Of a stretch of 64,000 nt of DNA, positions 44,386 through 52,233 are shown piece after piece. The stretch is from Mesobacillus harenae (GTDB lineage: Bacteria > Bacillota > Bacilli > Bacillales > Cytobacillaceae). The number at the start of each line of letters is the position of its first letter. Within the stretch, counting starts at the first letter, position 1. The notes beneath the pieces were generated by a model. It saw only the letters and a list, made by a program, of their open reading frames with translations, was not told the DNA's origin and made no database searches. Made by a program: the position numbers and the translations under genes. The stretch is from the NCBI RefSeq assembly GCF_013343715.1, contig NZ_JABUNR010000002.1:248001-312000 (forward strand), in the 5' to 3' direction.

Positions 44386-44571
44386 ATGTATCTTCCTACT
44401 ATAACTGATCAAGCAAGTGAAAAAAGGCATATCGTTAGAGATCAGAAAAAGTGTCAATGCGGATTCACTTATAATCACTTTTATACTTTTACCAAAAAGG
44501 ATTTTAAGAAAATCAAATTTAAACACCTGAATGATGTAACCTGTTACCAGTGCAAATCCACAGTTTTATAA
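44386..44571 (+). CDS. Small zinc-ribbon-like protein under c-di-GMP riboswitch control, 61 aa
   Basis: Begins MYLPTITDQASEKRHIVRDQ and contains two cysteine pairs, KKCQCGF and VTCYQCKS, about 30 residues apart: probably one zinc-binding ribbon. The rest is basic and aromatic (FYTFTKKDFKKIKFK). ATG 44386 has AGAGGGA upstream; longer frames run into the riboswitch and are rejected. A terminator follows. A nucleic-acid or protein binder is plausible, but the family is not recognised. Confidence 0.7.
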   Translation: MYLPTITDQASEKRHIVRDQKKCQCGFTYNHFYTFTKKDFKKIKFKHLNDVTCYQCKSTVL

Positions 44572-44619
44572 GTAACGTTTCCTATTTTGATCCATATAAA
44601 ATCGCCCTAAAATCCAAAA

Positions 44620-44654
44620 GCCAGCACAGGAATTTTCCAGTGCAGGCCTTTTTT
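44620..44654 (+). terminator. Terminator of the zinc-ribbon gene
   Basis: GCCAGCACAGG / CCAGTGCAGGC stem followed by TTTTTT. Confidence 0.75.
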
Positions 44655-44678
44655 ATGTCTGGAAGTAACCTGCTACAT

Positions 44679-44698
44679 TTAATCAAACGTTTGATTAA
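44679..44698. promoter_or_regulatory. Perfect 20-bp palindrome, TetR-type operator candidate
   Basis: TTAATCAAACGTTTGATTAA is its own reverse complement. TCAAACGTTTGA cores are typical of TetR-family operators. No TetR gene or obvious controlled promoter lies beside it, so it may be a relic or a long-range site. Confidence 0.4.
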
Positions 44699-44702
44699 TA
44701 AA

Positions 44703-44812
44703 ACAATGGCACTTTTAAAAAAGCGCAGCGACGTATGCCGGAGCCGACACGAAGACCGGAAGCGATTCGGTGTTAACTTATCGTAGAGAGGCGGTCGGTG
44801 TATTCGAGTCGC
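44703..44812 (-). repeat. Dispersed intergenic repeat, minus-oriented copy
   Basis: Read on the minus strand it contains GATAAGTTAACACCGAATCG, CTTCCGGTCTTCGTGT, CATACGTCGCTGCGC: a close match to the plus-strand element at 51349-51510. This resembles a repeat I recall as common in Bacillaceae intergenic DNA. Confidence 0.75.
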
Positions 44813-44844
44813 TGGGCACTACAACTTATAAGTTTCCTCACGAT

Positions 44845-44882
44845 AAAAAAAAGCCTGGCCGAGAGCTCGTCCCGGGCCAGAC
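44845..44882 (-). terminator. Terminator of the telA/yaaN gene
   Basis: GTCTGGCC / GGCCAGGC stem with eight Ts on the minus strand. Confidence 0.85.
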
Positions 44883-44888
44883 TCTGTA

Positions 44889-46085
44889 TTATTCACCTTT
44901 TATTTCAAGCAGCTTTTGCCTTAGTTCGTCTTCCATGCTTGCTAGTTCTGTTTCAGCATGCCGGCGCTTGTTGCGGCCTTCCTGCTGGATCCTGAGCGTT
45001 TCTTCAAGAGTGGACATCAAGCTTTCCTGAGTTTTCTTTAAAGTGTCAATATCAACAAGGCCGCGTTCATTTTCTTTGGCCGTTTCAATTGTGTTCGTTT
45101 TTAACATTTCAGCATTTTTAAGCAGCAATTCGTTCGTTGTCTTTGAAACCTGCTTTTGAGCCTCAACAGCATGGCGCTGCCTAATCAGAGTCAATGCAAT
45201 CGCCACCTGGTTTTTCCAAAGTGGTATAGCCGTTACGATTGAGGACTGGATTTTTTCCACTAGCGCCTGATTGGTATTTTGGATCAGACGAATTTGCGGA
45301 GCACTTTGGATCGTTATTTCGCGGCTCAGCTTTAAATCGTAAAGCCGTTTATCAAGGCGGTCAGCGAACTGAATCATATCATTAACATCCTGATACTTCA
45401 TTTGATCGTTTGTTTCTTGGGCCGTCTTTTTCAGTTCTGGAATGGTCTTTCCATGAAGCTCCTCAAGCTTTATTTCCCCCGCTGCAATATAAACGTTTAA
45501 AGCATGGAAATACTCCTTATTGGTTTCATAAAGCTGCTCCAACAGAGAAATGTCGGATAACAGGGCATTCTTGCTGCGGTCAAGCTTTACGCTGATTCGA
45601 TCAATCTGAGCTCCCGTTTTTTGATACTTGGACATTACTTCCTGAACCGAGCCGGTAATTTTCCCGAACATACGCCCGAGGAGGCCTTTCTTCCCTTGCT
45701 TTAATTCGTCAGGATTCACATCATTCAAATGCTTCATCAGATCATTAATGATGTTCCCAACTTCGCCAACATCCTTCTTCTGGACATGTTCAAGCATGGC
45801 ATGAGAAAAAGTTAAGAGCTTGCCTTGAGCCTGGGTGCCATACAGGATCATCGCCTGGTGATTTTTCGGGTCAATCTGCTCCGCAAGCTCGTAGGCCTTA
45901 GCGCGATTTTCTTCTGGGAGCACGTCAATCAGCTTTACAGGCTTCCCATTTTCTGAAGTTTGTGTCTGGCGCTGAGGCTGGGCAACTGGATCCGTTAATT
46001 CATTTGTATCCCCGAAAGGATTGGCTAAAATATCATCTAATGCAGTGCCCGTATTATTTAACAGGTTTGGATTTTTTTCACTCAT
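44889..46085 (-). CDS. yaaN: Toxic anion resistance protein TelA/YaaN family, 398 aa
   Basis: Cytoplasmic, largely alpha-helical and coiled-coil protein of the TelA family (tellurite and cell-envelope stress resistance). Features: N-terminal flexible acidic part, [20 protein letters not shown], and the family block [25 protein letters not shown]...[12 protein letters not shown]. It starts at ATG with AGGAGG, two bases after xpaC; the pair reproduces the B. subtilis xpaC-yaaN operon. Mechanism unknown. Confidence 0.93.
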   Translation of the reverse strand: MSEKNPNLLNNTGTALDDILANPFGDTNELTDPVAQPQRQTQTSENGKPVKLIDVLPEENRAKAYELAEQIDPKNHQAMILYGTQAQGKLLTFSHAMLEHVQKKDVGEVGNIINDLMKHLNDVNPDELKQGKKGLLGRMFGKITGSVQEVMSKYQKTGAQIDRISVKLDRSKNALLSDISLLEQLYETNKEYFHALNVYIAAGEIKLEELHGKTIPELKKTAQETNDQMKYQDVNDMIQFADRLDKRLYDLKLSREITIQSAPQIRLIQNTNQALVEKIQSSIVTAIPLWKNQVAIALTLIRQRHAVEAQKQVSKTTNELLLKNAEMLKTNTIETAKENERGLVDIDTLKKTQESLMSTLEETLRIQQEGRNKRRHAETELASMEDELRQKLLEIKGE

Positions 46086-46087
46086 AA

Positions 46088-46744
46088 TTATTTTAACCTC
46101 CTGTTTTCTTCAATTGCTTGTGTTTCATGATGCGTTTTGATTGTATGCTTGGCCACATCAATTTCAAAATTCAAATGATCAAGATCATCTGAAATGATTT
46201 GATCTAAATCTCGTTCAACGGCCTGGGTCAATTCATACAGCGTTTGGCGTGTTTCGAACAAGGAATGTTCGAGTTCACGGTTTTTTGTCGGCTGCGATGC
46301 TAAAAACGCATATTTTTCACTGAGCTCCAAGACTGAATCTAGATGCGAAAAATAAAATGTCTCAGCCTTGTAAAATCGTTTAGGTTCCTTTAGCGTCAGC
46401 TTATAAATTTTTCGTGTCATTCTTAGCAGATCCATCCTCTGCTTTAGGCTTGGGACATGGCGGATCTTAAACAGGACTTTGTGCAGACGCTTTAATTTAT
46501 GTTTTGCTTCTTCTGTATTCTTTTTAATGTATTGGTATTCTTTCCTTGTAAGCTGATGCCGCTTCAGGAATCGTCCCTTTAAAACAACAGCCGTCAGCCA
46601 ATAAGTGGCTGCCCCTCCTGTTAAGGAAATGAGGGATGAGAGCATGAAAGCTTGGTCAAAGCCAAAAAAGCTTACAAACCAAACTGTTATAGCAACAGGA
46701 ATAGCTGCGAACGCTCCTGCAAGAAAGGTTATAAATGGATTCAT
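46088..46744 (-). CDS. xpaC: XpaC-like protein (5-bromo-4-chloroindolyl phosphate hydrolysis), 218 aa
   Basis: Two N-terminal transmembrane helices (about 5-25 and 33-53) and a cytoplasmic helical domain, with [20 protein letters not shown], the region typical of XpaC. The name comes from a hydrolysis phenotype in B. subtilis; real function unclear. ATG with GGAG. Cotranscribed with yaaN, which it overlaps in regulation. Confidence 0.9.
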   Translation of the reverse strand: MNPFITFLAGAFAAIPVAITVWFVSFFGFDQAFMLSSLISLTGGAATYWLTAVVLKGRFLKRHQLTRKEYQYIKKNTEEAKHKLKRLHKVLFKIRHVPSLKQRMDLLRMTRKIYKLTLKEPKRFYKAETFYFSHLDSVLELSEKYAFLASQPTKNRELEHSLFETRQTLYELTQAVERDLDQIISDDLDHLNFEIDVAKHTIKTHHETQAIEENRRLK

Positions 46745-47061
46745 TATAATCGACTCCTGACTTCATCTTATCTATTCATACGAATGAACCAGCACAGAGT
46801 TTCACTAAAATAATGGGAATTTCCTGTGAAGAGAAAAACTTCTCCCAATACCTCTACATTACACCACTATACCCTTCTTTCCAACAGCCCAACACCCTAC
46901 AGCACACTAAGACCAGAGACCGATATTTCCCAGGTGACAGGCACCACCCATTTAAATGGAAATCAATCCTTGATCCTTACTATACAAAAAACCAGCTCCC
47001 GATTGGAAACTGGTTTGTGAATGTGTATGTACAGCCGCAATTGCCGTAATAAATATAAGAA
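46745..47061. other. Intergenic region upstream of xpaC
   Basis: Contains GGTGACAGGCACC at 46933-46945 and an AAACCAG/CTGGTTT hairpin near 46988-47015. No credible gene. Confidence 0.35.
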
Positions 47062-47165
47062 AGTTTTAAACCACCACTCCTCAAAGTGGGTGTTCGCAGA
47101 AACCTTCCTGCATGTCCTCCTTGTCGTATAGACAGAGGCTTGTCATTTCGGCTTCAATTAAAACT
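47062..47165. ncRNA. Candidate structured RNA, about 104 nt
   Basis: The outer arms AGTTTTAA (47062-47069) and TTAAAACT (47158-47165) are perfect complements. Inside are three hairpins: CACCACT/AGTGG(G)TG, GCAG/CTGC and CCTC..TGTC/GACA..GAGG. It contains TGTTCGC, which recalls 6S RNA, but the length and layout do not fit 6S well. Strand unknown; not a coding region. Confidence 0.35.
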
Positions 47166-47272
47166 CCCTATTACAGCTTAAAGGTTAAAACTTTATTATG
47201 GTTACGAACAATGCAGCTAGTAATATTATAGTAACTGATTTGAATGATCTTTTCAAGTCCCAAAAAATGGAT

Positions 47273-47395
47273 GGTTCCTGTCACCTTTTCGGATGACTTC
47301 TGTAGAGTTATCTTACCCATTTTTGTTTGGTTTATCAATGCCCAATATATGGAGCAGGCGGGATGTTTCCAGATATTTGGATGGTGCCTGTCACC
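47273..47395 (-). repeat. Two minus-oriented GGTGACAGGCACC elements
   Basis: Copies at 47273-47285 (one mismatch) and 47383-47395, each preceded by GGAT on the plus strand. The gap between the structured element and the KaiC-like gene otherwise shows only the promoter candidate. Confidence 0.7.
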
Positions 47396-47435
47396 CAAAG
47401 ACGCACCCAAATTCGTATTTTTATGCAATAATAGT

Positions 47436-47462
47436 TAAGGGGGCCGTTTAGCCTACCGATAA
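47436..47462 (+). promoter_or_regulatory. Possible SigD-type promoter of the KaiC-like operon
   Basis: TAAG, 15-base spacer, ACCGATAA: three of four and six of eight to the SigD consensus with ideal spacing. It would start transcription about 46 bases upstream of the first codon. Confidence 0.35.
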
Positions 47463-47514
47463 GAATAAAGACATTAATGATAGACCATATATACTTCTAG
47501 AGGGGCGATCTTAT

Positions 47515-48942
47515 ATGAATTCCTGCACAGCGAGTGGGATTGAGGGACTAGATTTTGTTATAAGCGGAGGGTTTCCGACTGGTTCCACGGTTTTAGTGGA
47601 AGGTCTGCCTGGTACTGGGAAAACAATTTTAGGAATGCAGTTTCTTTATCATGGTGCTGTTGACCATAATGAACCAGGAATTTTTATTACCTTCGAAGAG
47701 TTTCCTGACCAGCTTTACGCTGAATTACTGGCCTTTGGATGGGATCTTAAGGCTTTAGAAAGAGCCAATATGCTGCGGGTCATTTGTATCTCTCCAGAAA
47801 TCTTGATAGAGCAAATGGAGCAGCCGAATGGGCTTTTTGAAAATATTGTTAATGAAATTGGCTGTAAAAGAATTGTCATTGACAGCGTCAGCCTTTTTCA
47901 ATTCGCATCTAATGATTTAAAAGAGAGCAGAAACACGCTTTATAAACTCCGGAACATATTGAGAAAGCTAAAACTTACCTCTCTTCTCATTCAGGAATCC
48001 AATTCATCAGAACAGAGTGAAGTACCATTCGTAAATTACCTTGTTGATGGTGTCGTGAGGCTTTCCCTTAAAACCCACCTGAATGAATACAGGAAAAGGA
48101 CGCTGGAAGTTTTAAAAATGCGCGGCTGCAAAATAACGGAAGGGGAACACATTTACCGAATCAACGAGCAAGGAATTCATTTGGTTCCTGCCTTGTCAAT
48201 GATTGAAGACAAAACCGCTATGCAATTGCAGTCGTTTGGCAGCACTGGCATTGCAAAATTGGACGAACTTCTCACAGGAGGAATCCCAAAAGGTTCCTGC
48301 TTCATGCTGGATACAAATAGCAAAGCTAACTATAGGTATATAATTGCCTCGGTTATCGTAACCCGGCTGCTTAAGGGTGATCATGTTGCACTTTTGTTAT
48401 CCAGTTTGGTTGATCTATATGATCTAAAGTATTTATGCCAGCTCTTTGGTCTCGACCTTGACGATTATGTTAAAAGCGGGCACGTTATTTTTATAGAACA
48501 TTATGAACGCCAACGGCCGCCTGGCTATGAATCCTCAACCATTCATGCCGGAAACATGACCAATCAGGAATTTAAAAACACGATAAACGAAAAACTCGGT
48601 TACGCTTCTTCCCATCGTAATGAGTCAGGAGACGAGTGGTTCCTTTATTATGATTTAAATACGATTGTCTCCCAAAGAGGGAAAGAGTTTGTTATTAAAT
48701 ATTTTGCAGAAGAAGTTTCCAAGATAAGCTCAGCAGGAATGAGCATGCTCGCTCTATCCAATTTCACTGAAATCGGCTACGAAACAGCCAGTTTTCTCGA
48801 AAGAACTTCGCATGGGGTCATTAAAACCTGGGTCGACGGCAGCTATCAGTATCTTCAAGTATTAAAATCGCCGCAGGGCAATATGTCCAGTCCATTTCTC
48901 GTTGAAAACATTATGACAAAACCATTCATCCGACTGGTTTAG
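47515..48942 (+). CDS. KaiC-like RecA-superfamily ATPase, 475 aa
   Basis: Two KaiC-type halves. The first has Walker A GLPGTGKT at 30-37, the paired glutamates E61-E62 in FITFEEFPDQL and Walker B RIVIDSVSLF. The second (from about 235, GIAKLDELLTGGIPKGSC) lacks a Walker A and looks degenerate, so it is probably structural or regulatory. KaiC homologues outside cyanobacteria act as ATP-dependent signalling scaffolds; here it leads an operon with a small winged-helix protein and a GAF-LuxR regulator. ATG follows GAGGGGCGATC. Its function in Bacillaceae is unknown to me. Confidence 0.85.
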   Translation: MNSCTASGIEGLDFVISGGFPTGSTVLVEGLPGTGKTILGMQFLYHGAVDHNEPGIFITFEEFPDQLYAELLAFGWDLKALERANMLRVICISPEILIEQMEQPNGLFENIVNEIGCKRIVIDSVSLFQFASNDLKESRNTLYKLRNILRKLKLTSLLIQESNSSEQSEVPFVNYLVDGVVRLSLKTHLNEYRKRTLEVLKMRGCKITEGEHIYRINEQGIHLVPALSMIEDKTAMQLQSFGSTGIAKLDELLTGGIPKGSCFMLDTNSKANYRYIIASVIVTRLLKGDHVALLLSSLVDLYDLKYLCQLFGLDLDDYVKSGHVIFIEHYERQRPPGYESSTIHAGNMTNQEFKNTINEKLGYASSHRNESGDEWFLYYDLNTIVSQRGKEFVIKYFAEEVSKISSAGMSMLALSNFTEIGYETASFLERTSHGVIKTWVDGSYQYLQVLKSPQGNMSSPFLVENIMTKPFIRLV

Positions 48943-48955
48943 GGAGGCTCACGAT

Positions 48956-49189
48956 ATGAATTTCACGATCAATCTTCCGTTACAGATGGAATGCACGTTG
49001 TTTTTTCAGGAAAATCCCTACATGTTTGAGACATTGGATGGCATTGCCCTTAGGCTGGGCCGAAAAAGAGAAGATATAGATCCAGTTGTCAAACAACTGG
49101 TCTCTAATTCCCTCCTTGAAAAAATTGGCGATGGTGACCAAGCGATCTATCGATACATTCAACCAGATACTAGCTCAGGTTTGGTTTAG
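48956..49189 (+). CDS. Small winged-helix-like protein, 77 aa
   Basis: Compact helix-turn-helix with a likely wing: TLDGIALRLGRKREDIDPVVKQLV then LLEKIGDGDQAIYRYIQP. A paralogue lies at 51691. It starts 14 bases after the KaiC-like stop behind GGGAGG, and the LuxR-type gene follows two bases after its stop, so the three are one operon. It may bind DNA or act as a domain-sized partner of the ATPase. Similar N-terminal hydrophobic pattern in both paralogues. Confidence 0.65.
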   Translation: MNFTINLPLQMECTLFFQENPYMFETLDGIALRLGRKREDIDPVVKQLVSNSLLEKIGDGDQAIYRYIQPDTSSGLV

Positions 49190-49191
49190 GT

Positions 49192-51291
49192 ATGATTTTA
49201 GCGGATCAAGATTTTTTTCAGGACGTGCAAGACGTATATTCAGATTTGACGGATTTAACAATGGTTATAACAGATAATATAGGCGAAATGATTACTAATT
49301 TCACAGGGAACAAAAATTTGTTAGATCTTGTTTACGAATACAAATCGATCAATGAAGCCCTATGCCAGCGTGTCAAAAATTTTTCTAAGATAACCGGACC
49401 TGTTCTTTATGATGCGCTTCCGGGTGTAAAGGTAGTCGTTTGTCCAGTAACCGTCAACAATACTAACACCTATTTTATTTTTGCCGGCATGATTATAAAA
49501 AAAACCGAAAAAGACTCCGTGATTTCATACTTAAAACAAGAGTTAAATGCCCCGGCTGAAATTCTTGCTGAAATACCCGAAAGCTCAGCCGAAGAAATTC
49601 AGACCAAGATTGATAAGTTAAAAAAAATGGCTGCAATCCTTTCAAAGCAGTTAGCTTCACAAAAAGCAGCAAGTGAACGGTCGCGGAAGGAAGCTAGCAT
49701 AGATTCCTTCTTGCAATTGATAGAGGCGGGAAATACTGATATTAATACTTTTCTTAAAACCTTTTCTAATTCAAATCAGGAAGTTGATTTGGTTGGCTTT
49801 GCGCGAAAAACTGAAGGCGACCAGCTCGTCATTGAAGAAATCCTCCAATCGGGGAACAGTTCCCTTAAGGGATCAACTTTTTCCACTGGTGAAGGCCTAT
49901 TAGGCCAAGTTGTTGCAACTAACAAAAAGCGCTACTGGGAAAAGGTTTACCGTGATCCCCGAATCAGTTATTTTAGCCAAAAAGGAATTGTCCCCAAATC
50001 CCTCGCTGCTGTCCCGATTTTAAAGGGCGGACAGCAATGCGGCTTATTATTTTGGGGGAGTTCTGCAAATGAACAGCTATCGAAGCCAACAAACACGGAG
50101 GGCTCAATTGCAGCCTCTTTTCTGTCAATAATGGAAAGCACTTTAGCTTTGCGTTTAAAAGCTTCCAACAACCTGATGAAATTAACGACCTTAAATGAAA
50201 TCTTTCAGGTTATGGCTGCTGTTCAGGATGAAAAAAGAATTTTGCTTATTTTACTAGATATGAGCATGAATCTAATTCGTGGTCCGTTCGTTAGTGTCAT
50301 ACTCAGACAGCCGTTAAAAAATTCTCTGGAGATTGTCTCAAGAGGCTTAACGAGCGAGCAAATTGACTCTTATTCCAAGGATGTGAGCGGCCGTTTCTCC
50401 ATAAACGAGGAAGATAAGCTCTCCACGCATGTTACTGGCTGGGGTGCAGCCGTATATGAAATTCCCTTGCGATATCAAAATCATAGCTATGGTTACCTCA
50501 GTATCGGCTGCAATGGTACAGATATCGATGAAGAGGATCTTTCCTTTCTAAATAGCCTTTCGTTTGCCGGTGGGATTTCCATTCACCTTATCAGATCAAT
50601 GAAGGAAGAAAGCAAGCAAAGCTCAGCAGCTGGCGTTTTAGTTGAGCTTGTCGAGCTAATCGAACCGGGACATTCTCTGCTTGCTGCCAAGGCTAGTAAA
50701 TTAATAGAATCATTTTGTGAGAGTACAAGTATTCCAGTTTCCAATAGAGCAGATTTGAAAGACTCATGCTACTTGATCGCCTATCCGATTAACCTTTTAA
50801 AAAAGAACATAGGAAAACCGTCTGTCCTGAGCTTGATTGAGGAATACCATTCTATAGAAGAAAATAAACCTTCAATCCCAACAGCATCCATTCAAGCTCA
50901 ACTGCTCCACCTTGTCTGGACCTACATCAAACAAGGAGAAAAGATCGAGAACCTCATGCAAATCACGGCGGTTAATCGCAGTTTGTTGAATGAATTCATT
51001 TCTTATTTAAACCATACAAACATTGTTGTAAAAGAAATACAATTGGCAGACCCTGTTTCAAGGCAGCCAGAAATTAGCCATGATTTAAATTTATCAAAAC
51101 GTGAATCTGAAGTGATGAAATTAGTGGTAAAGGGACTGAACAATCGCGACATTGCCAGTCATTTATATATTAGTGAGCATACCGTCAAAAACCATATGAC
51201 TAACATTTTTCAGAAAATGAATGTAACGGATCGGTCCCAGGCAATTGCCAAAATATATCAAAGTGGATGGGACTTTATAAAAGGGCTATAG
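49192..51291 (+). CDS. PocR-like/GAF sensor with LuxR-type DNA-binding domain, 699 aa
   Basis: Single-chain cytoplasmic regulator. Residues about 5-135 resemble a PocR-type ligand domain (YSDLTDLTMVITDNIGEMIT, with cysteines in ALCQRVKNF and VVCPVTV). A coiled segment follows (about 135-170), then two GAF-like domains (about 170-310 and 315-465). The C-terminus (about 630-690) is a LuxR/FixJ HTH: LSKRESEVMKLVVKGLNNRD and HTVKNHMTNIFQKM. No response-regulator receiver is present, so input is probably a small molecule or the KaiC-like partner. Operon with that gene. Confidence 0.82.
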   Translation: MILADQDFFQDVQDVYSDLTDLTMVITDNIGEMITNFTGNKNLLDLVYEYKSINEALCQRVKNFSKITGPVLYDALPGVKVVVCPVTVNNTNTYFIFAGMIIKKTEKDSVISYLKQELNAPAEILAEIPESSAEEIQTKIDKLKKMAAILSKQLASQKAASERSRKEASIDSFLQLIEAGNTDINTFLKTFSNSNQEVDLVGFARKTEGDQLVIEEILQSGNSSLKGSTFSTGEGLLGQVVATNKKRYWEKVYRDPRISYFSQKGIVPKSLAAVPILKGGQQCGLLFWGSSANEQLSKPTNTEGSIAASFLSIMESTLALRLKASNNLMKLTTLNEIFQVMAAVQDEKRILLILLDMSMNLIRGPFVSVILRQPLKNSLEIVSRGLTSEQIDSYSKDVSGRFSINEEDKLSTHVTGWGAAVYEIPLRYQNHSYGYLSIGCNGTDIDEEDLSFLNSLSFAGGISIHLIRSMKEESKQSSAAGVLVELVELIEPGHSLLAAKASKLIESFCESTSIPVSNRADLKDSCYLIAYPINLLKKNIGKPSVLSLIEEYHSIEENKPSIPTASIQAQLLHLVWTYIKQGEKIENLMQITAVNRSLLNEFISYLNHTNIVVKEIQLADPVSRQPEISHDLNLSKRESEVMKLVVKGLNNRDIASHLYISEHTVKNHMTNIFQKMNVTDRSQAIAKIYQSGWDFIKGL

Positions 51292-51303
51292 CCCTTTTTT
51301 TGT
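51279..51303 (+). terminator. Terminator of the KaiC/LuxR operon
   Basis: AAGGGC, TATA, GCCCTT and a long T-run; overlaps the stop codon. Confidence 0.85.
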
Positions 51304-51348
51304 TGTTTATGAAACTATAAAAGTTTCAGTGTGGATCATAGTAAGGGT

Positions 51349-51510
51349 TGTCTACATCCAGCTCCAGCGCCCAGCTTACTTGTGTACTTCGTCCGCCTCC
51401 CTTTGATAAGTCAACATCGAATCGCTTCCGCTCTTCGTGTTTCCTTTATCTCAGTCGGTTTCCTTCAGTCCATACGTCGCTTAACGGGCGCTTGCGCTTT
51501 TGTTCTTGGA
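51349..51510 (+). repeat. Dispersed intergenic repeat, plus-oriented copy
   Basis: Begins near CCAGCTCCAGCGCCCAGC and ends at GGGCGCTTGCGCTTTTG, with GAATCGCTTCCGCTCTTCGT in the middle. It matches the element at 44703-44812. The remaining gap up to 51690 shows no gene. Confidence 0.8.
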
Positions 51511-51690
51511 TTTTTTCTCATTTTTAGACACAGGAGCCTTGCACAATCGCTAAAGATTTTTTGTGCTATGAGAAACTGTTCCTATTAGGCTGTCTAACAA
51601 AAATGAGAACAGACTCTCATTTATTTATCCTTCTTTTTCAGGCAAGATAATGACATAAACTAAGTTAAACGCAAAGGAACTAACCCTATT

Positions 51691-51930
51691 ATGTATGAAC
51701 ATAACCTGCAAATAAAAAGCCAGTGTCTCGTCCTTTTAGAAGCCAACCAGTCTAGTTTTCAATCCATCCCTAACTTCGCTGATGCACTCGGCCAAAATCC
51801 TGACCAGATTGAAGTCTCTTTAAAAGAACTCGCGGATTTGCAGATCATTAGAAAAGTAGAATTTAACGGGAAAACAATATATCATTATCAGCCTCCTATT
51901 TTCAGGAAGGTAGATTTCCCTGAAAAATAG
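51691..51930 (+). CDS. Small winged-helix-like protein, 79 aa (paralogue)
   Basis: Aligns with the 77-aa protein at 48956: similar LQIKSQCLVLLEANQSSFQS start, a helix-turn-helix (FADALGQNPDQIEVSLKELA) and the ending VEFNGKTIYHYQPP. Own terminator follows. Duplicated small DNA-binding-like proteins flanking the LuxR gene suggest both belong to the same system. The upstream ribosome site (AAGGAA) is moderate. Confidence 0.6.
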   Translation: MYEHNLQIKSQCLVLLEANQSSFQSIPNFADALGQNPDQIEVSLKELADLQIIRKVEFNGKTIYHYQPPIFRKVDFPEK

Positions 51931-51954
51931 GAGCCGGTTCCTATTTTGTTTTTT
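51924..51954 (+). terminator. Terminator of the 79-aa gene
   Basis: AAAATAGGA / TCCTATTTT stem followed by GTTTTTT; overlaps the stop. Confidence 0.8.
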
Positions 51955-52026
51955 CGATTTTTTATTTAACACAATTTATCAGAATAGTAAAAACCATAAA
52001 AATTAACTAGGTCGGAGGAGTATCCT

Positions 52027-52233
52027 ATGCAGAATACGTATAAAAATCAATTGTCAGAGCAAATTCACCTTAAAAAGTTAGAGCTTTTTCAATTGGTATC
52101 CCTGTACGGATTAAATAGTATTATGGTGCTAAACTCCAGCCGAAAATTAGACAAGCTGATTAACGAATACCAACTCAAATCACTACTAGAAAACGAACAA
52201 AATACTGACCTGGTTGAAAAGGAGAGACAATAG
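52027..52233 (+). CDS. Spo0E-family aspartyl-phosphate phosphatase, 68 aa
   Basis: Small helical-hairpin protein. The signature SRKLDKLINEY matches the Spo0E family motif S-x-x-LD-x-LI, preceded by IHLKKLELFQLVSLYGLNS. Such proteins remove phosphate from Spo0A~P, holding back sporulation. The ribosome site is GGAGGAG. The stop (TAG at 52231-52233) directly abuts the ATG of the c-di-GMP enzyme, linking sporulation control to c-di-GMP turnover. Confidence 0.85.
   Translation: MQNTYKNQLSEQIHLKKLELFQLVSLYGLNSIMVLNSSRKLDKLINEYQLKSLLENEQNTDLVEKERQ

Noticed and set aside
47062..47165. Calling the structured element 6S RNA or 5S rRNA
   Set aside because: Only a short shared motif; length and stem order do not match, so it is listed as unidentified.
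47171..47428. 85-codon minus frame upstream of the KaiC-like gene
   Set aside because: Runs through two copies of the dispersed element and lacks a ribosome site.
51331..51588. 85-codon frame after the LuxR gene
   Set aside because: It is the translated intergenic repeat; the same element at 44703 gives a different frame.
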